Source: Corynebacterium appendicis CIP 107643
Lineage (GTDB): Bacteria > Actinomycetota > Actinomycetes > Mycobacteriales > Mycobacteriaceae
NCBI RefSeq assembly: GCF_030408415.1
Contig: NZ_CP046976.1
Span: forward strand, 868,001 to 932,000
Reading direction: 5' to 3'
Length of the DNA stretch: 64,000 nt
In this document: positions 16,357 to 25,166 of the stretch, piece by piece
How positions within the stretch are numbered: position 1 is the first letter of the stretch
Layout of the letters: each line of letters begins with the position of its first letter
Notes under the pieces: model-generated
What the model saw: only the letters and a program-made list of their open reading frames with translations
What the model was told of the DNA's origin: nothing
Database searches by the model: none
Position numbers and translations under genes: made by a program

Positions 16357-19300
16357 TTAGGCGAAGGCTTCGTCGATAAGCGCCTTCTCTTCTTGCTGGT
16401 GGACCTTGGCCACGCCGGTCGCGGTGGTGGACTGCGCGCGGCGGGAGATGCGGCGCATCGGCGGGAGGTTGTCCACGAGGTTGGCCAGGTGCTCGTTGTA
16501 GAACGGCCACGGACCCTGGTTGGCGGGCTCGTCCTGGACGAAGCGGACCTCCTTGGCGTTAGGGTAGTTGGCGAATGCCTTGTTGAGGCGGTTGAACGGG
16601 ATCGGGTGGAGCATCTCGATGCGGATGATGGCCACGTCGTCGCGTCCGTCCTTCTGGCGGCGCTTCTCCAGCTCGTAGTAGATCTTGCCGGAGCACAGCA
16701 TGATGGTGGTGACCTTCTCTGCGTCGCCGATGACCTTGTTCTTCGCGTCGACGATGTTCGGGTCGTCGATGACGGAGCGGAAGGATGTGGACTCGATGAA
16801 GTCTTCCGGCTGGGAGACGGCGGCCTTGTTACGCAGCATCGACTTCGGGGTGAAGACGACGAGCGGGCGGCGCATATCGCCCAAAGCTTGACGACGCAGC
16901 AGGTGGAAGTGGTTTGCCGGCGTCGACGGCTGGGCGATGGTCATGGAGCCCTCGGCAACGAGCTGCAGGAAGCGCTCGATGCGTGCCGACGAGTGGTCCG
17001 GTCCCTGACCCTCGTAGCCGTGCGGGAGCAGCATGATCAGGCTGGACAGCTGGCCCCATTTGGTCTCGCCGGAGGAGACGTACTCGTCGATGATTGTCTG
17101 GGCTCCGTTGGCGAAATCGCCGAACTGCGCCTCCCACGCAACGAGTGCGTCGGGGTTACCGACGGTATAGCCGTACTCGAAGCCAAGGCCGCCGAACTCT
17201 GTGAGAGCCGAGTTGTAGATTTTGAAGCGGCCGCCGTTACCTGCCTCGATGGCGTTGGCGTCGAGCGGGTTGTACTGCTCGCCGGTGTTCGGGTCGAACA
17301 GGACACCGTGGCGCTGGGTGAAGGTGCCGCGCTTGGAGTCCTCGCCGGCGAGGCGGACGTGCTTGCCTTCCGCGGCCAGGGAACCGAAGGCGAGCAGCTC
17401 GCCCCATGCCCAGTCGACGTTGCCTTTGTCGAAGGAGCCGCCGCGGTTCTTCAGCACCGACTTGAGGCGCTTGTTGGGGGTGAAATCGCCGGGGAGGGTG
17501 GCGTAGGCGTCGGCAAGCTGCTTGAACATTGCCTCGTCGATGGAGGTGTCTAGGCCGCGGGTGAGCTCCTGGGACTCAGTGATGCCGTACTGGGAGGCCG
17601 GGGAGCCGCCGTCTTCCTTGACGTCGTTGAACACGGAGTCCAGCTGGTCGTGGAAGTCGCGTGCCGCGATCTCGGCGTCTTCCTCGGTGAGGTCGCCGCG
17701 GCCGATCAGGTCCTTGGTGTAGCGGGTGCGCACGGACGGGTGGGTGTCGATGCGCTCGTACATCTGCGGCTGGGTCACCGACGGGTCGTCGGCCTCGTTG
17801 TGGCCGCGCAGGCGGTAGCAGATGAGGTCGATGAAGACGTCCTTGCCGAACTCGCGGCGGTACTCGGCAGCCAGCTGGCCGACCCAGGCTGCTGCCTCGG
17901 GGTCGTCGCCGTTGAGGTGGAAGACCGGGCAGTCGAAGCCCTTTGCCAGGTCGGTGGAGTAGTAGGTGGAGCGGCCCTGGTCCGGGGTGGTGGTGAAGCC
18001 GACCTGGTTGTTCACCACGATGTGGACGGTGCCGCCGACGTCGTAGCCGACGAGCTTGGACATGTTCAGGGTCTCCTGAACGACGCCGAGGCCGGTGAAG
18101 GAGGCGTCGCCGTGCAGCATCATCGGAACGACGGAGCGCTCGTTGACGTTCTTGTCGCGGTTCAGGATGTCCTGCTTGGCGCGGGCGATGCCGACCACGA
18201 CCGGGTCGACGGCCTCCAGGTGGGACGGGTTGGCGGCGAGGGTGACCTTGATGTCGCCGTCGCCGAACATCTGGATGTGCTCGCCCTCGAAGCCGAGGTG
18301 GTACTTGACATCGCCGGAGCCGCCCTGCTGGGCGGGCTGCAGGTTGCCTTCGAATTCGCCGAAGATGGTCTTGACCGGCTTGCCGACGATGTTGAACAGC
18401 ACGTTCAGGCGACCGCGGTGCGGCATGCCGATGACGACCTCGTCGAGGCCCTGTCCGGCAGCGGTGTCGATGACGGCGTCCATGAGCGGGATCAGCGTCT
18501 CGGCGCCCTCGAGGGAGAAGCGCTTCTGGCCGAGGTACTTGGTCTGCAGGAAGTTCTCGAAGGCCTCGGCGGCGTTGAGCTTCTGCAGGATGTACTTCTG
18601 CTCGGCGCTGGTCGGCTTGGGCATGCCGACCTCGATGCGGTCGCGCAGCCATTCACGCTCGTCGCGGTCGAGGACGTGGGTGTACTCGGCGCCGACGTGG
18701 AGGGTGTAGGCGGCGCGCAGGCGGGTGAGCACCTCGCGCAGCGTCATGGTCTCCTTGCCGCCGAAGCCGCCGACGTTGAAGGTGCGGTCGAGGTCCCAGA
18801 GGGTCAGGCCGTGGGTCTCCAGAAGCAGGTCGCGGGAGTCCGGCTTGGGTAGGCCGGGCTGGCGCCACTGCAGCGGGTTCGTGTCGGCCATGAGGTGGCC
18901 GCGGGCGCGGTAAGCCTCGATGAGGTTCATCACGCGGGTGTTCTTGTCCACGCCGCTGTTGGGGATGTCCTGGGCCCAACGCATCGGGGCATACGGGATC
19001 TGCATGGCACTGAAGATCTCGTCCCAGAACTTGTCGTCGATAAGCAGCTGCGAGATGTCGCGCAAGAACTCGCCGGACTCTGCGCCCTGGATGACGCGGT
19101 GGTCGTAGGTCGAGGTCAGCGTGGTCAGCTTGCCAACGCCCAGTTCAGCGAGGCGGTCCTCCGAGGCGCCCGCGAACTCGGCCGGGTAGTCCATGGCGCC
19201 GACGCCGACGATCGTGCCCTGGCCCTTGGTCAGGCGCGGGATCGAGTGGCGGGTGCCGATGCCGCCCGGGTTGGTCAGCTGGATCGTGACGCCCTGGAAG

Positions 19301-20112
19301 TCCTCGAGCTTGAGCTTGTTCTGACGCGCGCGGACGACGATGTCCTCGTACGCCTTGACGAACTCGTCGAAGGTGAGCGTCTCGCACTCCTTGATGGCGG
19401 CGACGACGAGCGCGCGAGTGCCGTCCTTCTGCGGAAGGTCGATCGCCAGACCCAGGTTGATGTGCTCGGGCGTGACGACGAACGGCTTGCCGTCCTCGAC
19501 CTTGTAGTTCACGTTCATGCCCGGGTGGAGCAGGGCGGACTTCACGATCGCCCAGCCGATGATGTGGGTGAACGAGATCTTGCCGCCGCGGGTGCGCTTG
19601 AGGTGGTCGTTGATCTGCGCGCGGTTTTCGAACATGAGCTTGACCGGCATGTCGCGCACAGTGGTCGCGGTCGGGACGGTCAGGGACTCGTCCATGTTCT
19701 TTGCGATCGCCTTGAAGGTACCCTTCAGCTGCTTTTCACCAGCCTCCGGAAGCGGTTTGAGGCGGTCCATCGGGGACTGCTTGCCCTTCTTCTTGCCGGC
19801 CTGCTTCGCGGACGGCTTCGGCACATCGTTGACAGCGGCGTCGACGCGGGTTTCGCGGCCGTCCTGGCTCGGGGTGCCGGTGGTCTCGGCGACCTTGGTC
19901 GCGGTGCGGGCCTTGTGCGTCTGGTCGTTGTCCGCCGCCGCCTTCTTGGCCGCGGGGGAGACGAGCGGCGCGGCGTCGCCGTCGACGGGTTTGCCGTGCT
20001 TTTTGAACAACTCGCGCCACTCGTCGTCGACGGAGTTCGGATCGTCCTGGTACTGCTGGAACATCTCATCAACCAGCCAGTCGTTTTGGCCGAATGTGCT
20101 CTCGCTGCTCAC
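16357..20112 (-). CDS. odhA: 2-oxoglutarate dehydrogenase OdhA (E2 core plus E1 fusion)
   Basis: 1251 aa. It opens with the E1 N-terminal helix (NDWLVDEMFQQYQDD), then a linker, an E2-type acyltransferase core (about 110-350, catalytic DHRVIQGAESGEFL) and a full E1o (about 370-1251) with TPP and substrate motifs such as GMPHRGRLNVL, GDASFTGLGVVQE and HGYEGQGPDHSSAR. There is no lipoyl domain; in this genus lipoyl groups come from AceF in a mixed PDH/ODH supercomplex. The fusion is diagnostic for Corynebacteriales. The GTG at 20112 gives the conserved start. Exact 11-mer repeats lie at 19036 and in the last codons (16372). Confidence 0.95.
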   Translation of the reverse strand: MSSESTFGQNDWLVDEMFQQYQDDPNSVDDEWRELFKKHGKPVDGDAAPLVSPAAKKAAADNDQTHKARTATKVAETTGTPSQDGRETRVDAAVNDVPKPSAKQAGKKKGKQSPMDRLKPLPEAGEKQLKGTFKAIAKNMDESLTVPTATTVRDMPVKLMFENRAQINDHLKRTRGGKISFTHIIGWAIVKSALLHPGMNVNYKVEDGKPFVVTPEHINLGLAIDLPQKDGTRALVVAAIKECETLTFDEFVKAYEDIVVRARQNKLKLEDFQGVTIQLTNPGGIGTRHSIPRLTKGQGTIVGVGAMDYPAEFAGASEDRLAELGVGKLTTLTSTYDHRVIQGAESGEFLRDISQLLIDDKFWDEIFSAMQIPYAPMRWAQDIPNSGVDKNTRVMNLIEAYRARGHLMADTNPLQWRQPGLPKPDSRDLLLETHGLTLWDLDRTFNVGGFGGKETMTLREVLTRLRAAYTLHVGAEYTHVLDRDEREWLRDRIEVGMPKPTSAEQKYILQKLNAAEAFENFLQTKYLGQKRFSLEGAETLIPLMDAVIDTAAGQGLDEVVIGMPHRGRLNVLFNIVGKPVKTIFGEFEGNLQPAQQGGSGDVKYHLGFEGEHIQMFGDGDIKVTLAANPSHLEAVDPVVVGIARAKQDILNRDKNVNERSVVPMMLHGDASFTGLGVVQETLNMSKLVGYDVGGTVHIVVNNQVGFTTTPDQGRSTYYSTDLAKGFDCPVFHLNGDDPEAAAWVGQLAAEYRREFGKDVFIDLICYRLRGHNEADDPSVTQPQMYERIDTHPSVRTRYTKDLIGRGDLTEEDAEIAARDFHDQLDSVFNDVKEDGGSPASQYGITESQELTRGLDTSIDEAMFKQLADAYATLPGDFTPNKRLKSVLKNRGGSFDKGNVDWAWGELLAFGSLAAEGKHVRLAGEDSKRGTFTQRHGVLFDPNTGEQYNPLDANAIEAGNGGRFKIYNSALTEFGGLGFEYGYTVGNPDALVAWEAQFGDFANGAQTIIDEYVSSGETKWGQLSSLIMLLPHGYEGQGPDHSSARIERFLQLVAEGSMTIAQPSTPANHFHLLRRQALGDMRRPLVVFTPKSMLRNKAAVSQPEDFIESTSFRSVIDDPNIVDAKNKVIGDAEKVTTIMLCSGKIYYELEKRRQKDGRDDVAIIRIEMLHPIPFNRLNKAFANYPNAKEVRFVQDEPANQGPWPFYNEHLANLVDNLPPMRRISRRAQSTTATGVAKVHQQEEKALIDEAFA

Positions 20113-20177
20113 GGCAGGTACTCGCCTCGTTTCTTCGTTCTACGTGTGCTTTTGATTGCTTTGTCGGTCATTGTCAA

Positions 20178-23100
20178 TCAATGGCTAACAGCCCACAATA
20201 CTGCATACTTTCCGCCCTGCTTGAGCAGGTCGCTGTGGGGTCCGTCCTCAATGATACGTCCTTGGTCTATAACAAGGATTCGGTCGGCCCTCGCGGCGGT
20301 GGCGAGGCGGTGCGCGACGATGATCGCGGTGCGCCCCGCAGTGGTCTTTCCGGAGGCGTCCAGGACGGCGCGTTCGGTGGCGGGATCTAAGGTGGCGGTG
20401 GCTTCGTCGAGAAGCACGACGTCGGGGTGCAGCATTTCCGCGCGGGCGAGCGCGATGATTTGCCGCTGCCCGGAGCTCAAGCCACGGCCGCGTTCTCCGA
20501 CGCGGTGGTTGAAGCCACCGGGGATCGCCGCGATGATGCCGAGCGCGCCGATGCGCCGCACCGCGTCCTCGATTTCGCCGCGGCCGGCATCGGGCGCGCC
20601 GTACGCGATGTTTTCCGCGACGGTGCCGGGGAACAGGTACGACTCTTGAGGCACCTGCGCGAGAGCGCGCCGCCAGTCGGGCAGCGGGAAATCGCGCACG
20701 TCGGTGCCGCCCGCCGTCACAGCGCCGCTTACCGGATCATAAAAACGCGCGAGCAGCTTCACGACGGTCGATTTGCCCGCCCCCGTCGACCCCACCAGCG
20801 CCACGGTCTCGCCGGGCCGGAAGGCGACGGTGACGTTGTCCAGCGCGACCGCAGAAGCGCTGGCCGGCTTGGCTGCGTCGGGCTGGATTTGCGCGGCGGG
20901 GTCGCTGGAGTCGGTGTCGTCGATGGGTGCGTCGTCGGCGGGCGCGCTGGCGGCGGCGGGGCGGGCGCCGTAGGAGAACGCGACGTCGTTCAGGGCGAGT
21001 GCGCCGCGTGCTGCGTCGGCGGCGTGCGGGGAGGTGCCGGTGTCGGGGACGGTGGTGGGTTCGTCGAGAAGCGCGCGGATGCGGTCGAAGCTGACGGTAG
21101 CTTGCTGCCAGGAATCGAAGATTTGGCCGAGCTGCTGGATGGGTCCGTAGAGCTGGCCTAAGTACATGGTGAAGGCGACGAGGACGCCGACGGACAAGGT
21201 GCCCTCGGCGATGCGGGCACCGCCGATGGCGATGATGATGGCCGTCATGATCTGGGAGATCATCTGCATGCCGTTGAAATAGGTGGCGACGAGGAGCTGG
21301 GAGCGCATGCGGAGGCGTCGATAGACCTCGCTCTCGGCGGTGAAGTGCGCTTCGGCGGACGGCTCCATGAGGTGCATTTGGCTGATGCGGATGCCACCAA
21401 TGAGCTCGGCGAATTCGCCGTTGACGGCGGAGATCTGGGTGCGGGCTTCGGCGTGGAAGCGTTTGGAGTAGTGGCGGAAGATGACGGTGATCAGCGCGAT
21501 GACCGGTACGGCGTAGAAAGCGGTGAGTGCGAGCGAGCCGTCGGTGGCCACGAGCATGGCGGCGACGCCGACGAGCGTGCCCACCGAGACGATGGCTTGC
21601 GCGAGCCCCGTCTGCAGGAAGCTGGACAAGGTGTCGATGTCGGTGGTCATCCGCGTCATGATTCGGCCCGACAGGTGCGATTCGAAATAGCTCAGCCCCA
21701 AGTGCTGCAGGTGGGCGTAGCTGCGCACGCGCAGGCCGTAGAGGAGGCGCTCGCCGGAGCGGGCGGACAGGACGGTCATCGCAGCGTTGGCCAGCCACGC
21801 GACGAGCACGACTACTAGGGCGGTGCCGGAGACCAGCCACAGGGTGCGTTCGTCGCCGGTTTGAATGCCCTTATCGACGGCCGTGCGAACTAGCGTCGGG
21901 AAGCTCAGATCCGCGAGCACGCCCACGACGAGCAGGCCGGTGACCGCCGCGATCAGCCACTTCACTGAGGAGAACATCGCGCGCAGGCCTGCCGGGATGG
22001 TGCCTTTCGGTTGCTCGTCGGCGGGCGGGAGCTGCTCGAGGCGCTCCAGAAGCTCAGGGGTCGCGGTGACGACGCGGGCGCCGCCGCCACCTCCTCCGCC
22101 ACCGCGGCCGCCGAAACCGCCGCCAGCGCCAGCGGCGGACGGGCCGAGGACGTGTTCGTGGGGCGCGTCGTCGGGGATGTCGGGCCAGAGTTCGGCGGCG
22201 GAAGGCTCGGCGGAGACTGAAGCCGGGTTGGAATCAGAGTTGGAATCAGAGGCAGGAGAGGGGGCGCCGTCGGGCGCCATGAGGGCCGTGTAAGCGGGGT
22301 GGGTAAGGGCGGGGGTGAGGGGAGCATCGATAAGCGCTCTGCCGTGGTCGATGATGACGACGCGCTCGCCGTGCTCGACCGTCGACTGGCGGTGCGCGAC
22401 GGCGATGATGGTGACGCCGGGGAGGTTGTCGCGCAAGTTGGCGAGGATGTCGGCTTCGGTCGCGGCGTCGATGGCGGAGGTGGCGTCGTCGAGGATGAGG
22501 ACGCGCGGGCGCGACAGGAGTGCGCGGGCGAGCGCGATGCGTTGGCGCTGGCCGCCGGATAAGGTGAGGCCGCGTTCGCCGACGACGGTGTCGTAGCCGT
22601 CGGGAAGCTGGGCGATGAATTCGTCGGCGCACGCCATGCGCGCGGCGTGTTCGACCTCGGCGTCGGTGACGTCGGCGCCCATGGCGATGTTGTCGCGGAT
22701 GGACAGCGAGAACAGGAATGCCTCGTCGAAGACGCACGTGACGGCGCGGCGGATCTCGCGGTGGGCGAGGTCGCTGTACGGGATCTGGCCGTCGGGCGTG
22801 ACGAGGGTGAGGTGCCCGCTGTCGGGCGAGTAGAACCCGCCGGCGAGCTGCACAGCCATGGATTTGCCGGCGCCCGCGGGCCCCACGACGGCGACCTGCT
22901 CGCCCGGCGCGACGGTGAGGTCGAAGCCGTCGAGGACGCGGCGGCCGTCGGTGGTGAAGGTGACGTTGTTGAACGCGATGCCGACGGGGCCGTCGGGGAC
23001 GGTGCGCGGGTCGGCGGGGTCGGGGTGCTCGGGTGCGAGCTGCAGGACCTCGTCGAGGCGGTCGACGCCGCTCATCCCCATCTGGAGCGTGACGTAGGTG

Positions 23101-23921
23101 TTGGCCAGCATGGACATCAGCGACGTCAGCGAGCTCAAATAAGCGGTGAACGCGACGAAGCCGCCGACGGTCATGCCACCGCGCAGCGCGATGATGCCGC
23201 CGGCGACGATGGTGACCACGAGCGCCAAGTTGGGCAGCTGGCTCAGCGCGGGCTGGAAACGGGCGGTGAGCTTCGCCGCGCGCATCTTCACGGCGTACAG
23301 GTGGCGCGCCAGCCCGTCGAGCACCCCGATCTCGTGGTCCTCGCGCCCGAAGGCTTTGACCACACGCACACCAGAGACGGTCTGCTCGACGTGGCTGGTC
23401 AGGTCGGCCGCGGACTGCTGGTTCGCCCACGTCGCGGCGTACAGCGATCTGCGCGAGCGATTGGCCACCCACACGATGACGGGCAGGAACGCCAGCGCCA
23501 TGACGGTCAGCGGCAGATCCACCCACGCCATGACGGCGACGGTGAGCACGAGCTGCACCAGCCGAGACAACGCCATGGGGGTCATGGCTAGAACGGAGAA
23601 GAGCTGGCCTAAGTCGGTGATCGAGCGCGAGACGATCTGCCCGGTGACGATCTGGTCTTGGCCGGGCCCGTCGAGGCGGTGCAGCGTTTTCAGAAGTTCC
23701 ACGCGCACGTAGTGCTGCGAGCGCGTGGCCAGGTTGCCGGCGGCCCAACGCCGCAGGACCTGGAAGGCGAATTGCGCGACAGCGATGCCGGCCATCGCCC
23801 ATGCGATTGTGGCGATGGAACCGTCCCGCTGCCCGGTAGCCACATCCACGGCTGTGCCGGTCAGCCCCGGCAGCGTCGTTTGCAGCACCGCCGCCAGTAC
23901 CGCGGTGACGAGTGTGAGCAC
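20178..23921 (-). CDS. Fused two-module ABC exporter (TMD-NBD-TMD-NBD)
   Basis: 1247 aa, equivalent to two half-transporters joined head to tail (separate adjacent genes in mycobacteria). NBD1 has Walker A GPAGAGKS near 350 and LSGGQRQ, but Asp instead of the catalytic Glu in Walker B (LILDDATS). NBD2 has GSTGAGKS near 1045, a degenerate LSSGQRQ signature and a normal LLDEATATLD. One canonical and one degenerate ATP site is the heterodimeric-exporter pattern. A Ser/Asn- and Gly-rich linker (about 560-635) joins the halves. The substrate is unknown; drug or lipid export is likely from the family. The GTG at 23921 has no ribosome-binding site, and coding-like sequence continues upstream (see findings). 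Confidence 0.85.
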   Translation of the reverse strand: MLTLVTAVLAAVLQTTLPGLTGTAVDVATGQRDGSIATIAWAMAGIAVAQFAFQVLRRWAAGNLATRSQHYVRVELLKTLHRLDGPGQDQIVTGQIVSRSITDLGQLFSVLAMTPMALSRLVQLVLTVAVMAWVDLPLTVMALAFLPVIVWVANRSRRSLYAATWANQQSAADLTSHVEQTVSGVRVVKAFGREDHEIGVLDGLARHLYAVKMRAAKLTARFQPALSQLPNLALVVTIVAGGIIALRGGMTVGGFVAFTAYLSSLTSLMSMLANTYVTLQMGMSGVDRLDEVLQLAPEHPDPADPRTVPDGPVGIAFNNVTFTTDGRRVLDGFDLTVAPGEQVAVVGPAGAGKSMAVQLAGGFYSPDSGHLTLVTPDGQIPYSDLAHREIRRAVTCVFDEAFLFSLSIRDNIAMGADVTDAEVEHAARMACADEFIAQLPDGYDTVVGERGLTLSGGQRQRIALARALLSRPRVLILDDATSAIDAATEADILANLRDNLPGVTIIAVAHRQSTVEHGERVVIIDHGRALIDAPLTPALTHPAYTALMAPDGAPSPASDSNSDSNPASVSAEPSAAELWPDIPDDAPHEHVLGPSAAGAGGGFGGRGGGGGGGGARVVTATPELLERLEQLPPADEQPKGTIPAGLRAMFSSVKWLIAAVTGLLVVGVLADLSFPTLVRTAVDKGIQTGDERTLWLVSGTALVVVLVAWLANAAMTVLSARSGERLLYGLRVRSYAHLQHLGLSYFESHLSGRIMTRMTTDIDTLSSFLQTGLAQAIVSVGTLVGVAAMLVATDGSLALTAFYAVPVIALITVIFRHYSKRFHAEARTQISAVNGEFAELIGGIRISQMHLMEPSAEAHFTAESEVYRRLRMRSQLLVATYFNGMQMISQIMTAIIIAIGGARIAEGTLSVGVLVAFTMYLGQLYGPIQQLGQIFDSWQQATVSFDRIRALLDEPTTVPDTGTSPHAADAARGALALNDVAFSYGARPAAASAPADDAPIDDTDSSDPAAQIQPDAAKPASASAVALDNVTVAFRPGETVALVGSTGAGKSTVVKLLARFYDPVSGAVTAGGTDVRDFPLPDWRRALAQVPQESYLFPGTVAENIAYGAPDAGRGEIEDAVRRIGALGIIAAIPGGFNHRVGERGRGLSSGQRQIIALARAEMLHPDVVLLDEATATLDPATERAVLDASGKTTAGRTAIIVAHRLATAARADRILVIDQGRIIEDGPHSDLLKQGGKYAVLWAVSH

Positions 23922-24038
23922 CGCGAAGCCGCGGTTCGCTTTCAGCGACCGGGTGATCAGATGGCCGCGCAGCTTATCGACGGCACCTGCCCGCCCCGTG
24001 ACCTGCTTTTCCGAGTGAGAGATTACCGCTACTCCCGG

Positions 24039-24986
24039 CTAGTCCTGGGACTTCGCGGAGTCGAGGGCTTCAGCGGCGGCTGCTTCGGCGGCGTCGTCGT
24101 CCTTGTCGTTCTTGTCGTTCTTGTCGTTCTTGTCGCTGTCGCGGAAGCGGCTGAAGACGTCGAGGACGGACTTGATGCGTGCCTTGGTGTTCTTCTCCGC
24201 GGCGTCGATCTCGTCTTCTTCCTTGGATTTAGCGGGCAGTTCATTGGCGAATTCTGCAGGCGGCTGGCCGAGATTGGGCTCGATGCCCTCGATGACCTTC
24301 TTTGACAGAGCGCGGTTGGCCATGGTGCCGGCGACAGCGCCAATGCCGAACGGCATGAGCTTGCCTAGCCACATGCGGCGCAGGCGGCGCTTCATGGATT
24401 TCAGCAGCTGACGGGTGAGCATGCTGTTGGCCTGGTTCAACGTCGGGCCGGAGAATTTAGACACCGTCGCCATGGACGGGACCTTCTGGGCGTTCGGGCC
24501 GATGAGCGTGTCAACGATCGCCGCGCCCTGCGAACCCGACAGCACCATCAGGACGATGGCGCGGCGGCGCTCCGCATCCGAGATGTCCACGCCGCGCAGG
24601 TACGCGGAGCCGACGGTGTAGACGGCGGCCAGGTCGACGAAGACGAGCGATTCGCCTGCAATCGCGGCGGCACCGGTGAAAAAGCCGATGCCCGGAACCG
24701 CGGCGGCGCCGCCCGCACCAGCACCGGTGCCGGAGGCGGCGTAGAGGAAGTGCTTGTCCATGATCGCCTGGATCTCCGCCGGCGAGGCATCCGGGTTGGA
24801 GCGGCGAAGGTGGTCGACATAGGCGCGGATCACGGCGGACTGCAGGCGCACCGCCCGGTCCAGTCCGCGGATGAAGGACCGGCCCCAGATCGTGGCGTTC
24901 TTCTCGATGGTCGCCGGATCCAGCTCAGCTGGAGCGGCGGCCGATTCGTCCTTCTTGTTGTTTTTGTCCTTATTGAACAGGGCCAT
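24039..24986 (-). CDS. EcsC-family protein
   Basis: 315 aa with the EcsC pattern: a charged N-terminus, then helices with GTGAGAGGAAAVPGIGFFTG (about 92-111), a further hydrophobic stretch and a polar tail ending in four copies of an NDK/DKN unit (9-bp tandem repeat at 24103-24135). AAGGAGG lies just upstream of the ATG at 24986. EcsC was named from a B. subtilis ABC locus and its biochemistry is unresolved. The stop is in the same frame as the open frame that leads into the ABC exporter downstream, so the two are likely one operon. Confidence 0.78.
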   Translation of the reverse strand: MALFNKDKNNKKDESAAAPAELDPATIEKNATIWGRSFIRGLDRAVRLQSAVIRAYVDHLRRSNPDASPAEIQAIMDKHFLYAASGTGAGAGGAAAVPGIGFFTGAAAIAGESLVFVDLAAVYTVGSAYLRGVDISDAERRRAIVLMVLSGSQGAAIVDTLIGPNAQKVPSMATVSKFSGPTLNQANSMLTRQLLKSMKRRLRRMWLGKLMPFGIGAVAGTMANRALSKKVIEGIEPNLGQPPAEFANELPAKSKEEDEIDAAEKNTKARIKSVLDVFSRFRDSDKNDKNDKNDKDDDAAEAAAAEALDSAKSQD

Positions 24987-25166
24987 GGTGTGGCGCCTCC
25001 TTTATGCGCGCATGCGCGGGATTCACGCGCTTCAGTGCAGTGTCATCTGGCCCGTGAAAAGCCGATGCGCACCAATTTATAGGACGAAGCGGTGGGTCGT
25101 CGTCAAGCGCGCTCTGCGGTGGAACTGCCAGCCGTTTCTGAGCTGGCGTGGCTACAGTGGCGAGTC

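Noticed and set aside
18895..20649. 584-codon open frame opposite odhA
   Set aside because: It is antisense to a very well conserved gene, has biased Arg/Ala/Val content typical of GC-rich shadow frames and no recognisable domain.
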